Made by a program: the position numbers and the translations under genes. The notes under the pieces were generated by a model. It was not told the origin of the DNA. It ran no database searches and saw only the letters and a program-made list of their open reading frames with translations. Below, one piece after another: positions 8,645-18,339 of a DNA stretch of 64,000 nucleotides (position 1 is the stretch's first letter; each line of letters begins with the position of its first letter). This DNA comes from Methylomonas rhizoryzae (GTDB lineage: Bacteria > Pseudomonadota > Gammaproteobacteria > Methylococcales > Methylomonadaceae), in contig NZ_CP043929.1 in assembly GCF_008632455.1 (NCBI RefSeq), positions 4,216,001 to 4,280,000 of the forward strand, written 5' to 3'.

Positions 8645-9328
8645 ATGTCCAGCAGCGCGATAGATACCTTTAACAGTTTAGGCCTTGCCACCACATCGAA
8701 TAGCCAAAGCAGCGGCAACCAAACTCAAGCGTTGGGACAGGAGCAGTTTTTGAAACTGTTGACTACCCAATTGACGCATCAAGACCCCAGTAATCCGATG
8801 GAAAACGGCGAATTTTTAGGACAAATGGCCCAATTCGCCACGGTATCCGGCATACAGGATTTACAGACCTCGTTCAAGGAATTCGCCGATTCGATCAATT
8901 CCGGCCAGGTGTTACAAGCATCCGGCCTGGTAGGACGATACGTACTGGCCCCTACCGACCAGGGCGTGTTGTCGGCAGGCGGCACCATCAGCGGCAATTT
9001 CGAACTCCCGAGCAGCAGCACTCAGGTCAGTTTAAGGATTGTAAATCCGCAAACCGGCGCGACCGTGCGCGAGGTCGATTTGGGCGATCTGGCCGCAGGG
9101 CAAAACGATTTTTCCTGGGACGGTCTGGACGAAGACGGTCAACTGGCCAATCCAGGCGTCTACGACATCCAAGTTCAGGCATTGATAGACGGCAAAAACA
9201 CTCAACTGAGCACCAACGTCAAATCCTTGGTGGAAAGCGTGACCATGGGCAGCGGCAGCAGCGGGCTGCAAGTCAATCTGAGCGGATTGGGTTCGGTCAA
9301 ATTTAATCAAATCAAACAAATACTTTAA
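8645..9328 (+). CDS. flgD: flagellar hook-cap scaffold FlgD
   Basis: A 227-residue scaffold that caps the growing hook and is later discarded. The N-terminal signature EQFLKLLTTQLTHQDPSNPM is clear (about residues 33-52), followed by MAQFATVSGIQDL. The second half holds the beta-rich FlgD_ig and Tudor-like domains (DFSWDGLDEDGQ and after). It begins 9 bases after flgC and precedes flgE, as usual. Confidence 0.96.
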   Translation: MSSSAIDTFNSLGLATTSNSQSSGNQTQALGQEQFLKLLTTQLTHQDPSNPMENGEFLGQMAQFATVSGIQDLQTSFKEFADSINSGQVLQASGLVGRYVLAPTDQGVLSAGGTISGNFELPSSSTQVSLRIVNPQTGATVREVDLGDLAAGQNDFSWDGLDEDGQLANPGVYDIQVQALIDGKNTQLSTNVKSLVESVTMGSGSSGLQVNLSGLGSVKFNQIKQIL

Positions 9329-9342
9329 TCGAGGAGCGTGTC

Positions 9343-10692
9343 ATGGGTTTCGCGACAGCATTAAGCGGCTTGAATGCCGCATCCAACAACTTGGCGGTAA
9401 CCGGCAACAACATTGCCAACGCCAATACCGTAGGTTTTAAGAAATCCCGCTCCGAATTCGCCGACGTTTACGCGTCCAGTCTAGGCGGCGTCACCAGCAC
9501 GACTCCGGGTGCCGGCGTGAAAGTGGCCAACGTGGCTCAGCAATTCAACCAGGGCAACCTGAACTTTACCGACAACAGCCTGGATATGGCGATCAGCGGC
9601 GAAGGTTTTTTCATCATGGCGAAAAGCCCCACCGAAGTAAACGATTTGTCTTACACCCGGGACGGCGAGTTTAAGTTGGATAGCGAAGGTTATCTGGTCA
9701 ACAACCAGGGCAAAGCGTTATTAGTTTACGCCCCCAACGGCACCGAGATTTCCGACGGCTTCAGTACCGGGGTGACTCAACCGGTGCGCATCAACACGCT
9801 GACCGGTTTGCCGGTCGCCTCCGAATCGGTCAACCTGACCCTCAATCTAAATGCCGACGATACCTCGCCGGTCGATTCTAACGGTAATGCGTTGACTTTC
9901 GATCCGGACGATTCCAATACCTATAACAGTCAAACCTCCGCGACGGTTTACGATTCCTTGGGATCCCCGCACATCTTGACGACTTATTACGTCAAAAACC
10001 CGGTGACTTCCGGCAGTAGCGGCACCTCTTGGAATGTATATCACTACATGAGTGAACCGGACGATTTACCGGGCGCGAGAACAGCTATTTCCGCGGGAGA
10101 CTTCGGCACCACCATACCGGCAACCGGGTCAGGCGCGTTGCCGACCCCAGCCGTATTGACATTTGGTTCGGACGGCAAGTTGACCGACCCTGCCGACGGT
10201 AAATTTGCGCTGGAAGATTACGTGATTACACCAGCGACCGGTGCCGCGGACGTCAAAATCAGCACCATGAATTATTTCGGCTCCACCCAAGTCCAGCAAA
10301 AATTCAGCGTCAACGAATTGACGCAAGACGGCTTGCCGGCCGGACGCTTGACCGGCATTGCGATAGACGACGAGGGTGTCATCTTTGCCCGCTTCAGCAA
10401 CGGCGGTTCGCAAACCATAGGCAAAGTGGCAATGGCCCGCTTTCCCAATCTGGACGGACTAGCAAAGATTGGCGATACCGCTTGGGCGGAGAGCGCCAAC
10501 TCGGGTCAACCGATCCGCGGCGAGGCCGGCGGCAACAGCTTCGGTACCATCCAGTCCGGGGCCTTGGAAAGCTCCAACGTCGATTTGTCGGCCCAACTGG
10601 TTAATTTGATCGTCGCCCAGCAGCATTATCAAGCGAACGCCAAAACCATCACGACCGAAAACACCATTATGCAAGCGATATTGAACATCTAA
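9343..10692 (+). CDS. flgE: flagellar hook protein FlgE
   Basis: A 449-residue structural subunit of the hook, the joint between rod and filament. The N-terminal rod/hook motif (NNLAVTGNNIANANTVGFKK, residues 15-34) and C-terminal motif (ALESSNVDLSAQLVNLIVAQ) bracket variable surface domains rich in Thr, Ser, Gly and Asp. Length is moderately above the Salmonella form, which is common. GAGGAG lies upstream of the ATG. Confidence 0.95.
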   Translation: MGFATALSGLNAASNNLAVTGNNIANANTVGFKKSRSEFADVYASSLGGVTSTTPGAGVKVANVAQQFNQGNLNFTDNSLDMAISGEGFFIMAKSPTEVNDLSYTRDGEFKLDSEGYLVNNQGKALLVYAPNGTEISDGFSTGVTQPVRINTLTGLPVASESVNLTLNLNADDTSPVDSNGNALTFDPDDSNTYNSQTSATVYDSLGSPHILTTYYVKNPVTSGSSGTSWNVYHYMSEPDDLPGARTAISAGDFGTTIPATGSGALPTPAVLTFGSDGKLTDPADGKFALEDYVITPATGAADVKISTMNYFGSTQVQQKFSVNELTQDGLPAGRLTGIAIDDEGVIFARFSNGGSQTIGKVAMARFPNLDGLAKIGDTAWAESANSGQPIRGEAGGNSFGTIQSGALESSNVDLSAQLVNLIVAQQHYQANAKTITTENTIMQAILNI

Positions 10693-10712
10693 CCGCGTTT
10701 AGGAGGTAAGCC

Positions 10713-11459
10713 GTGGACCGTAGCTTATACATCGCCATGAACGGTGCCAAGCAAACCCTGATGGCGCAAACCGCCAATTCCAATAATTTGGCGAATGCGC
10801 AGACGGTAGGATTTAAAGCCGATTTCGAACAATTTCGCGCCATGCCGGCATTCGGCCCCGGTTATCCCAGTCGCGTCTACGCGATGACCGAAAGACCGGG
10901 TAGCGACTTGTCCGCCGGCAGCTTGCAAACCACCGGCCGCGAGCTGGATATTGCGATCAACGGCAACGGCTGGTTTGCGGTGCAAGCCCCGGACGGCAGC
11001 GAAGCCTATACCCGGGCCGGCGATCTGCGCATAACTCCGCAGGGTTTGTTGCAAAACGGCGCCGGCTTGCAGCTTTTGGGCGAACAGGGGCAACCGATTG
11101 CCGTCCCGCCGGCGCAAAAGGTGGAAATCGGCCGCGACGGCACCATCAGCGTCATTCCGCAAGGCACCAACGCGACCAACTTGGTGTTGGTGGACCGGAT
11201 CAAACTGGTCAATCCCGGCGACGACAATCTGGAAAAACGCCAAGACGGCCTGATGCACATGAAAGACCCGAACACGCCGGTCCGGCCGGACGCCAACGTC
11301 AACATCGCCCAAGGCGTTTTGGAAGCCAGCAACGTCAACGCCATGTCGGCCATGGTGGAAATGATAGAGTTGGCTCGCAATTTCGAATTGCAAAGCAAAG
11401 TCATGAAAAACGTCGATCAAACCGCCGGAGTCACCGCCAAACTGATGCAAATGGTATAG
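10713..11459 (+). CDS. flgF: flagellar proximal rod protein FlgF
   Basis: A 248-residue rod protein beginning with GTG behind a strong AGGAGGT site. N-terminal SNNLANAQTVGFKADFEQFR and C-terminal VLEASNVNAMSAMVEMIELA match the rod family, and the sequence between is FlgF-like (ELDIAINGNGWFAVQ). It follows flgE by 20 bases and precedes flgG, the standard order. Confidence 0.95.
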   Translation: MDRSLYIAMNGAKQTLMAQTANSNNLANAQTVGFKADFEQFRAMPAFGPGYPSRVYAMTERPGSDLSAGSLQTTGRELDIAINGNGWFAVQAPDGSEAYTRAGDLRITPQGLLQNGAGLQLLGEQGQPIAVPPAQKVEIGRDGTISVIPQGTNATNLVLVDRIKLVNPGDDNLEKRQDGLMHMKDPNTPVRPDANVNIAQGVLEASNVNAMSAMVEMIELARNFELQSKVMKNVDQTAGVTAKLMQMV

Positions 11460-11480
11460 TTTCTGCATTACTCCTGATAA

Positions 11481-11494
11481 GACAAAATTTTGTC
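11481..11494. repeat. perfect palindrome between flgF and flgG
   Basis: GACAAAATTTTGTC is a 14-bp perfect palindrome in the 50-base flgF-flgG gap, the largest gap in the operon. It has no T-run after it and may be an mRNA hairpin or a protein-binding site. Confidence 0.5.
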
Positions 11495-11509
11495 AGTTAG
11501 GAGGTTAAC

Positions 11510-12298
11510 ATGACAGAGCGCGCATTATGGGTGGCTAAAACCGGCCTGGACGCTCAACAAACGCGAATGGCGGTGATTGCCAACAACTTGGCCAACGTCA
11601 ACACCACGGGCTTCAAAAAAGTCAGGCCGCTGTTCGAAGATTTGATTTATCAAAACATTCGCCAAGTCGGCTCGCAAACCACCCAAAACACTCAATTACC
11701 CACCGGTTTGCAGTTGGGTACCGGGGTTAGAACGGTAGCCACCGAAAAACTGCATACCCAGGGCAATATCCAGCAAACCGAGAATTCTCTGGACGTGGCG
11801 ATCAACGGCCGCGGTTATCTGCAAATTTTGATGCCGAACGGCGACATCAACTACACCCGCGACGGTTCGTTCAAACTGGATTCCACCGGCCAGCTGGTTA
11901 CTTCTGGCGGCTTGACCGTAGAACCCAATATCACCATCCCGCAAGACGCCATCAGCATCAGCATAGGTCGCGACGGCTCGGTCAACGTAGTGCAGCCGGG
12001 CAACGCCGCGGCAACCAACGTGGGCCAGCTGCAATTGGCGGATTTCGTCAATCCGACCGGACTGGAACCGGTCGGAGAAAATTTGTTCAGAGAATCGGTG
12101 TCCAGCGGCGCCCCCATCGTCGGCATACCCGGCGAAAACGAATTGGGCTACATCCAGCAAGGCGCGTTGGAGACCTCCAACGTCAACGTCGTGGAAGAAC
12201 TGGTCAACATGATAGAAACCCAAAGGGCTTACGAAATGAACTCCAAGGCGATTTCCACCACCGACGAAATGCTGTCCTTCGTGACCCAACAACTGTAG
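11510..12298 (+). CDS. flgG: flagellar distal rod protein FlgG
   Basis: A 262-residue distal rod subunit, the drive shaft that passes through the P and L rings. Features are typical: start ALWVAKTGLDAQQTRMAVIA, NNLANVNTTGFKKVRPLFED, and C-terminal ALETSNVNVVEELVNMIETQ. Length matches the family (260-262). TAGGAGGT precedes the ATG. Confidence 0.97.
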   Translation: MTERALWVAKTGLDAQQTRMAVIANNLANVNTTGFKKVRPLFEDLIYQNIRQVGSQTTQNTQLPTGLQLGTGVRTVATEKLHTQGNIQQTENSLDVAINGRGYLQILMPNGDINYTRDGSFKLDSTGQLVTSGGLTVEPNITIPQDAISISIGRDGSVNVVQPGNAAATNVGQLQLADFVNPTGLEPVGENLFRESVSSGAPIVGIPGENELGYIQQGALETSNVNVVEELVNMIETQRAYEMNSKAISTTDEMLSFVTQQL

Positions 12299-12314
12299 GC
12301 CGAGGCTTAACACC

Positions 12315-12983
12315 ATGAAAGCATTCCTGATAACCGGTTTAGCACTGCTGAGTCTGACCGGCTGCGATACCCTACCGAAACGCGATCCCGATTTTGCCCC
12401 GGTGCAACCGGCCGATTTACGGCCGCCGGATCAGCGCAACGGCGCGATTTACCAGGCAGGTTACGACATTCGTTTGTTCGAAGACATCAAAACCCGCCGG
12501 GTCGGCGACGTACTGACCGTCAGGTTGGCCGAAGCGACTCAGGCCCAAAAGCAAGCCAATATGGATGCCTCCAAAAGCACGCAGATTTCCGCCACCGCGC
12601 CGACGTTGTTCGGCTTGGCCAGCCAGGCTGTGCTGGGACATGATTTGAAAACCAGCATCGCCGCCAGTTCCACCTTCGAAGGCGAAGGCAAGGCCGACCA
12701 AAGCAACAGGCTAACCGGCGACATCAGCGTGACGGTGGTGGAAGTATTGCCCAACGGCAATTTACGGGTACGCGGCGAAAAACGGGTGGCGTTGAACGAC
12801 GGCGACGAATACGTCCGCCTGTCCGGCATCGTCCGGCCGGTCGACATTTCCACCGGCAATATCGTGTCGTCCACCAAAATCGCCGACGCCACCATTATGT
12901 ACAAAGGCGACGGTGCCATGGCCGATTCCAGCAAAATCGGCTGGCTGGCCCGGTTTTTCTTTAGCCCGTTGTTTCCGTTTTAA
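12315..12983 (+). CDS. flgH: flagellar L-ring lipoprotein FlgH
   Basis: A 222-residue outer-membrane lipoprotein that forms the L ring, the bushing for the rod. The signal peptide ends in a lipobox (SLTGC, Cys17). Conserved segments such as DIKTRRVGDVLTVRL and LPNGNLRVRGEKRV are present, and the C-terminus ends with a hydrophobic Phe-rich stretch. It lies between flgG and flgI as expected. Confidence 0.95.
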   Translation: MKAFLITGLALLSLTGCDTLPKRDPDFAPVQPADLRPPDQRNGAIYQAGYDIRLFEDIKTRRVGDVLTVRLAEATQAQKQANMDASKSTQISATAPTLFGLASQAVLGHDLKTSIAASSTFEGEGKADQSNRLTGDISVTVVEVLPNGNLRVRGEKRVALNDGDEYVRLSGIVRPVDISTGNIVSSTKIADATIMYKGDGAMADSSKIGWLARFFFSPLFPF

Positions 12984-13015
12984 ACATGCGGACGGTTAAG
13001 CGTTTGGAGGGGACC

Positions 13016-14116
13016 ATGCTCAAAATACTGTATGTCACGTTAAGCGCCTGGTTAGCGCTCGCCGGTCCGGAGGCCCATGCCGAAAGAATCAAAGACTTGG
13101 CCTCGGTCTCCGGGGTCAGGAGCAACCAATTGGTCGGTTTCGGCATCGTCACCGGTTTGGATAAATCCGGCGACGTGTCGTCGTTGTTCGTGCGGCAAAG
13201 CATGCGCAACATGGCGGCCAATTTAGGCATCACCTTGCCGGCCGATACCAATCCGAAATCGAAAAACACCGCAGTGGTTAGCGTACACGCCGAATTGCCG
13301 GCCTTCGCCAAACCCGGGCAAGCCATAGACGTCACCGTATCGTCGGTCGGCGACGCCAAAAGTCTGCGCGGCGGCTCGTTGATTATGACGCCGTTGCGCG
13401 GTGCCGACGGCAGCGTATACGCGGTAGCCCAGGGCAACCTGGTGGTGGGCGGCTTGAGCGCTCAAGGCCAGGACGGCTCCAAAATCACCGTCAACAACCC
13501 GCTGGTCGGCCGCATTCCCAATGGCGCGACCGTGGAGCGCAGCGTGCCGACCTCGTTCGATCAAAGCAGCGACTTGGTGTTCAACCTGCATAACGCCGAT
13601 TTCACCACCGCCACGCGAGTAGCCGAAGCCATCAACAAAGAATTGGGCGGCGAGACCGCCAGAGCGACCGACGCCACCTCCGTCAGCGTGCGCGCGCCCA
13701 TCGATCCCAATCAACGAGTCTCTTTCGCCTCGGTGATCGAAAACATCAACGTGTCTCCGGACGACGCGCCAGCCAAAGTGATCGTCAATTCGCGCACCGG
13801 AACCGTCATCATTAACAGCAAAGTCAAAGTCCAGCCGGCGGCGGTATCGCACGGCAGCTTGACCGTGACCATCAACGAAAATCCGCAAGTCAGCCAGCCC
13901 GGTCCGTTTTCGCAAGGCCAAACCGCGGTAACTCCGCAATCCGATATTTCGGTAAAAGAAGAGAACAATCACATGTTCGTGTTCAATCCGGGCATTTCGC
14001 TGGACGAGATCGTACAGGCGGTCAACAGCGTAGGCGCGGCGCCTAGCGACTTGGTGGCGATATTGGAAGCCTTGAAGTCGGCCGGGGCGTTGCGGGCCGA
14101 ATTGATCGTCATTTAA
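13016..14116 (+). CDS. flgI: flagellar P-ring protein FlgI
   Basis: A 366-residue periplasmic protein that assembles the P ring in the peptidoglycan layer. I chose ATG 13016 because GGAGGGG lies directly upstream and it gives a normal signal peptide ending in EAHA before ERIKDLASVSGVRSNQLVGF; an ATG at 12986 would add ten charged residues. Conserved GTVIINSKVKV and the C-terminal SAGALRAELIVI are present. Confidence 0.95.
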   Translation: MLKILYVTLSAWLALAGPEAHAERIKDLASVSGVRSNQLVGFGIVTGLDKSGDVSSLFVRQSMRNMAANLGITLPADTNPKSKNTAVVSVHAELPAFAKPGQAIDVTVSSVGDAKSLRGGSLIMTPLRGADGSVYAVAQGNLVVGGLSAQGQDGSKITVNNPLVGRIPNGATVERSVPTSFDQSSDLVFNLHNADFTTATRVAEAINKELGGETARATDATSVSVRAPIDPNQRVSFASVIENINVSPDDAPAKVIVNSRTGTVIINSKVKVQPAAVSHGSLTVTINENPQVSQPGPFSQGQTAVTPQSDISVKEENNHMFVFNPGISLDEIVQAVNSVGAAPSDLVAILEALKSAGALRAELIVI

Positions 14117-14159
14117 CCCGGACAGTTCACCGTAACCCAGAGTGCGATAAGGGGGAGCC

Positions 14160-15164
14160 ATGTTAAACGCGGATACCGCTTCGGTTTATACCGATTTCAA
14201 CGGTCTGGCCAAACTGAAACAAGGCGCACGCGAGCAATCGCCGGAAGCGATCAAACAAGTAGCCAGCCAGTTCGAGTCGATTTTTTTGAACATGGTGCTG
14301 AAAAGCGCGCGGCAGGCCAAACTGGCGGACAGCATCATGGACAGCAAACAAAGCGAGTTTTACCAAGACATGTACGACCAACAGATGGCGATGCACCTGG
14401 CCGCTAAACCGGGCGTCGGCCTGGCTGACATGATTGTTAAACAATTGTCGCCGCAATCCGAAGCGGATTCCGACGAAAAATTGGACGCCGGCGATTATTT
14501 GGAGCGGGCTTTCGGCGGCAGCGGCGAGGTCAAGCAGGCGCAACCCAATTATTTCGCCCGGCCCATGGACACATCCGGTTTGAACCGGCTGCAAGCCAGC
14601 CTGGATAAACTGGAACAAAGCCAACAGGCGCTGGACGATCACTGGGCGGCGCTGGAAACGGCCTGGGACGCAAGCGCCGTTTCCGGCAGCAAACAAAGTT
14701 TCTTGACCGAATTGTGGCCTCATGCGCAACAAGCCGCCAACGAGTTAGGGGTAGACGCCAAAGTCCTGGTGGCGCAAGCGGCCTTGGAAACCGGCTGGGG
14801 ACAATCGGTGATTAAAAACCGGGCCGGCGAAAGCAGCTACAACCTGTTCAACATCAAGGCGGACAGGAGCTGGCAAGGCAAGCAAGCCCAGGTATCCACG
14901 CTGGAGTTCGACGGCGGGGTGGCGCGCAAACAAATGGCCGGTTTTCGCTCCTACGATTCGTTTAAAGAAAGCTTCGACGATTACGTCGCTTTCATAAAAT
15001 CGAATCCGCGTTACGACGCGGCGCTACAACATGCCGGCAACGCCCAACGCTACGTGCAAGAGCTGCAAAAAGCCGGTTACGCCACCGACCCGCAATATGC
15101 GCAAAAAATCATGCGTATTTATCATAACCAATTCGACGCCGGCATCGAGTCCAACGCGGGGTAA
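14160..15164 (+). CDS. flgJ: FlgJ: rod-cap and peptidoglycan hydrolase
   Basis: A 334-residue two-domain protein. Residues 20-95 are the rod-binding domain (ASQFESIFLNMVLKSAR), needed for rod assembly. Residues 180-330 are a glucosaminidase (muramidase) domain that opens the cell wall for the rod; Glu210 in AALETGWGQS is the likely catalytic acid and SSYNLFNIKAD follows. The linker is charged and Gln-rich. GGGGGAG lies before the ATG. Confidence 0.95.
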   Translation: MLNADTASVYTDFNGLAKLKQGAREQSPEAIKQVASQFESIFLNMVLKSARQAKLADSIMDSKQSEFYQDMYDQQMAMHLAAKPGVGLADMIVKQLSPQSEADSDEKLDAGDYLERAFGGSGEVKQAQPNYFARPMDTSGLNRLQASLDKLEQSQQALDDHWAALETAWDASAVSGSKQSFLTELWPHAQQAANELGVDAKVLVAQAALETGWGQSVIKNRAGESSYNLFNIKADRSWQGKQAQVSTLEFDGGVARKQMAGFRSYDSFKESFDDYVAFIKSNPRYDAALQHAGNAQRYVQELQKAGYATDPQYAQKIMRIYHNQFDAGIESNAG

Positions 15165-15173
15165 GGAGGATCT

Positions 15174-16829
15174 ATGGCTATCGGAATTTTAGGCTCCGCA
15201 CTTTCGGGTTTGGCAGCGTTCCAACGCTCGTTGGACGTCACCAGCAACAACATCAGCAACGCCAACACCGAAGGCTATAGCCGCCAACGCACCGAACTGC
15301 AAACCAGCCCCGAGCAATATGTAGGCTCCGGTTACTTGGGTAGCGGCGTCAACGTCAGCAACATCAAACGCAGCTACGACCAGTTCATCACCGGGCAAGT
15401 ACGCGCCAGCTCCTCGGCGTTCAAAGAAGTGGATAGTTTTCATAGCCTATCCTCGCAAGTGGACAACGTATTAGCCGACAGCAATACCAGCGTGTCGACG
15501 GCGATGAAGGCGTTTTTCGATTCGGTCAACGACGTCGCCAACGATCCGACCTCGTTCGCCGCCCGCCAGGTTATGTTGGCACAAGGCGCAACCCTGACCA
15601 ATCAATTCAATACGCTCAGCACCCGCTTCAACGAATTGCAGCGCCAAGTCAATTCCAATTTGACCCAAGCGGTCAAAGACGTCAACAGTTACGCCGCGTC
15701 GATAGCCGAGCTGAATCTGCAAATCAGCGACGCGATAGGCAAGGCTTCGGCTGGCCAGTTGCCTAACGAGCTGATGGACAAACGCGATGTATTACTAACC
15801 AAGCTGGCCGAAAAGGTCGACATATCGGTACTCAACCAGGAGGACGGCACGGTCAGCGTGTTCGTCGGCCAAGGCCAACCCTTGGTGATGTCCGGCAATA
15901 CCGCTACGTTATCGCAGCAGGACAATGGCACCGACCCTTATCATCCCGATCTGCAGATCAACGGCGTTTCGGTAGCCAAATACTTATCCGGCGGCGAGAT
16001 TTACGGCAATTTACGTTTTAGGAACGAAGTCTTGGACCCGGCGCAGGCGCAATTGGGGATGTTGGCGACCGGGTTTGCCACCGAGTTCAACAACCTGCAC
16101 GCCGCCGGCTACGACACGAACGGCAATACCGGGGTGGCATTTTTCGAGCTTGGTACTCCGCAAGCCTTGATAATTCCGCATACCAAAGACTCGGCGCTGG
16201 TGGCGACCGCCAGTTTCTCGGCGCCGACCTCGGCGGCTAACCTGGGAGCCTCCTACCGCTTGGAGGTAACCGGTGCAGGCGTGTTCAGTCTGACCAATCT
16301 AACCGATAACACCACTACCGGTGGATTGAACGCGGCGTCCTTGGCGACCTTGTCGGCCGCCAACGGCTTCAGCATCAGTTTTAGCGGCGGTTCGCTGAAT
16401 GTCGGCGATTCATTCGAAATCACCCCGAATTTCAACGTCGCCGGCACGATTAAAGTCAATCCTGCCTTGACTTCGGCCAGCCAAATCGCCGCGGCTTCGG
16501 CTGCCGGCTCGACCGGCGACAACGGCATCGCCCTACAATTGGCCGACTTGGAGCAAAAAACCAGCATGCTGGGCGGCAAGAAAACTTTTACCCAAGTGTA
16601 CGGGCAATTGGTATCCGACGTCGGTTCCAAAACCAGCAGTGCCGCAGTCGGGGTAAGCGCCCAGCAAGTGCTGCTGAATCAAGCCACTGAGGCCAGAGAA
16701 ACCTTGGCCGGGGTCAATTTGGACGAGGAAGCGGCCAACCTGATCAAATTCCAAAACGCCTATCAAGCCGCCGCCAAGGCGGTGTCGGTAGCGAGTTCGG
16801 TGTTCGATACTCTGATTAACGCGGTATAG
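15174..16829 (+). CDS. flgK: flagellar hook-filament junction protein FlgK
   Basis: A 551-residue junction protein (HAP1) joining the hook to the filament. The N-terminus (LDVTSNNISNANTEGYSRQR) and C-terminus (NLDEEAANLIKFQNAYQAAA) carry the conserved axial helices. The central part is variable and Ser/Thr/Ala rich. Starts 9 bases after flgJ with a TAAGGAGG ribosome-binding site. Confidence 0.96.
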   Translation: MAIGILGSALSGLAAFQRSLDVTSNNISNANTEGYSRQRTELQTSPEQYVGSGYLGSGVNVSNIKRSYDQFITGQVRASSSAFKEVDSFHSLSSQVDNVLADSNTSVSTAMKAFFDSVNDVANDPTSFAARQVMLAQGATLTNQFNTLSTRFNELQRQVNSNLTQAVKDVNSYAASIAELNLQISDAIGKASAGQLPNELMDKRDVLLTKLAEKVDISVLNQEDGTVSVFVGQGQPLVMSGNTATLSQQDNGTDPYHPDLQINGVSVAKYLSGGEIYGNLRFRNEVLDPAQAQLGMLATGFATEFNNLHAAGYDTNGNTGVAFFELGTPQALIIPHTKDSALVATASFSAPTSAANLGASYRLEVTGAGVFSLTNLTDNTTTGGLNAASLATLSAANGFSISFSGGSLNVGDSFEITPNFNVAGTIKVNPALTSASQIAAASAAGSTGDNGIALQLADLEQKTSMLGGKKTFTQVYGQLVSDVGSKTSSAAVGVSAQQVLLNQATEARETLAGVNLDEEAANLIKFQNAYQAAAKAVSVASSVFDTLINAV

Positions 16830-16839
16830 TCCGGAGCGT

Positions 16840-17748
16840 ATGATGCGAATTTCGACTTATTGGAACCAGCAATCCAACGTCAACCGAATGTTGGATCAGC
16901 AAGTTAAGCTAAACGACATTCAACTGAAATTGTCGTCCGGGCAAAAATATCTGACGCCGTCGGAAAACCCCGCCGTCGCCGCGACCGGCATAGACTTGCA
17001 ACAAAACATCAAGGAAGGCGAGCAGTATCAAGTCAACATCGGTTTTGCCAAACAACGCTTGGGTCTGGAAGAATCCACCCTAAACAACGCCACCGAGGTA
17101 TTGCAAAAAATCCGCGAACTGGCGGTGCAAGGCATGAACGACATCAACACCGCGGAAAACCGCAAGCAAATCGCCTTCGAAATCGACGAACTGAACCAGC
17201 ATTTATTGGAATTGGCCAACACCCAAAACGCTAACGGCGAATACATATTCTCCGGCTACAAAACCGACGCACCGGCGTTTTCCAACAGTTCCGGCTATAG
17301 CTACGACGGCGACGCCAATCAGCGCACGCTGACGATAGGCCCCGGCCGCACCATCACTGACGGCGATCCCGGCGAAGCGGTATTCGGTACCGTTGCCGCC
17401 GGAACCTTAACCGCGGGCAGCATAGACAACGTCTTTCAGGCCATCGATAAACTCAGTACGGATTTCAAGGCCGACGTGGCCAACTCCGCGTCGTTGAACG
17501 ATCTGGATACCACGCTGAAGCGCATGGGCACCATCCGCGCGTCGGCCGGCGCCCGCCTCAATGCTCTGGACAGCCAAGACAGTTGGAATACGGAGTACAT
17601 CCTGCAAAACAAATCCACCGCTTCGGACATCGGCGATTTGGATTATGCCGACGCATTGACCAAATTCAATCTGCAACAAACCTCGTTGCAAGCGGCCCAG
17701 CAAGCCTACGTTAAAGTTCAACAGTTGTCGCTGTTCAACTACATCTAA
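16840..17748 (+). CDS. flgL: flagellar hook-filament junction protein FlgL
   Basis: A 302-residue flagellin-like junction protein (HAP3). The N-terminal helix (MLDQQVKLNDIQLKLSSGQK) and C-terminal helix (LTKFNLQQTSLQAAQQAYVK) are those of FlgL, and ANGEYIFSGYKT (residues 126-137) is a family landmark. It ends with LSLFNYI. Last flagellar gene of the operon; no filament gene follows in this window. Confidence 0.96.
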   Translation: MMRISTYWNQQSNVNRMLDQQVKLNDIQLKLSSGQKYLTPSENPAVAATGIDLQQNIKEGEQYQVNIGFAKQRLGLEESTLNNATEVLQKIRELAVQGMNDINTAENRKQIAFEIDELNQHLLELANTQNANGEYIFSGYKTDAPAFSNSSGYSYDGDANQRTLTIGPGRTITDGDPGEAVFGTVAAGTLTAGSIDNVFQAIDKLSTDFKADVANSASLNDLDTTLKRMGTIRASAGARLNALDSQDSWNTEYILQNKSTASDIGDLDYADALTKFNLQQTSLQAAQQAYVKVQQLSLFNYI

Positions 17749-17754
17749 GCGCCG

Positions 17755-18339
17755 ATGAGCCCGCGCCGCGCCCCCGGCCAAAAGTTAAAGCGCCTGTTCT
17801 TCGCGCTGTGGCCCAAGGACGACGAACGCGCGCAATGCACTGCCATCGCAGCCGCCCACGCCGCCGGTTGCCGCAAGGTACCGTCCCACAATCTGCACGC
17901 GACGCTGGTTTTTCTCGGCAACGTCGATGCGCAACGCTTTGAAGCGCTAAGCGCAATCGAACCCCTTAAGCTGAAAACCGAACTGCTGCTCAGTTTCGAC
18001 CGTATCGAATTCTGGAAAAAACCGCGTATCGTCTGTTTGACCGCCGGGAAAGTCGATCCGGAATTGCTGCAACTGGTAGAGCACCTGCAGCACACCGCCC
18101 GCGAACTCGGCATCGTATTAGACGAACGCCCCTACCGCCCGCACGTCACCCTGCTCAGAAAAGCCCAAGCGCTTGACGCCTGCGACATTCCGCCCATCGT
18201 CTGGCGTACCGACGCATTTTGTTTGGTGCAATCCTTAAGCACCGACCACGGTGTGCGCTACCAAGTCGTCAAATCTTGGAACTTTTTACATAAGACAGGC
18301 AAAGACAACGGACACCCGGATTGTTCTTTACACGATTAA
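17755..18339 (+). CDS. thpR: RNA 2',3'-cyclic phosphodiesterase (LigT family)
   Basis: A 194-residue 2H phosphoesterase that opens 2',3'-cyclic phosphate ends of RNA; the family was first described as a 2'-5' RNA ligase. Both catalytic HxTx motifs are present: HATL at 48-51 and HVTL at 130-133, with the family start RLFFALWP at 13-20. It begins 6 bases after flgL, so it is probably read from the flagellar transcript. Its link with motility is not explained by the sequence. Confidence 0.92.
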   Translation: MSPRRAPGQKLKRLFFALWPKDDERAQCTAIAAAHAAGCRKVPSHNLHATLVFLGNVDAQRFEALSAIEPLKLKTELLLSFDRIEFWKKPRIVCLTAGKVDPELLQLVEHLQHTARELGIVLDERPYRPHVTLLRKAQALDACDIPPIVWRTDAFCLVQSLSTDHGVRYQVVKSWNFLHKTGKDNGHPDCSLHD

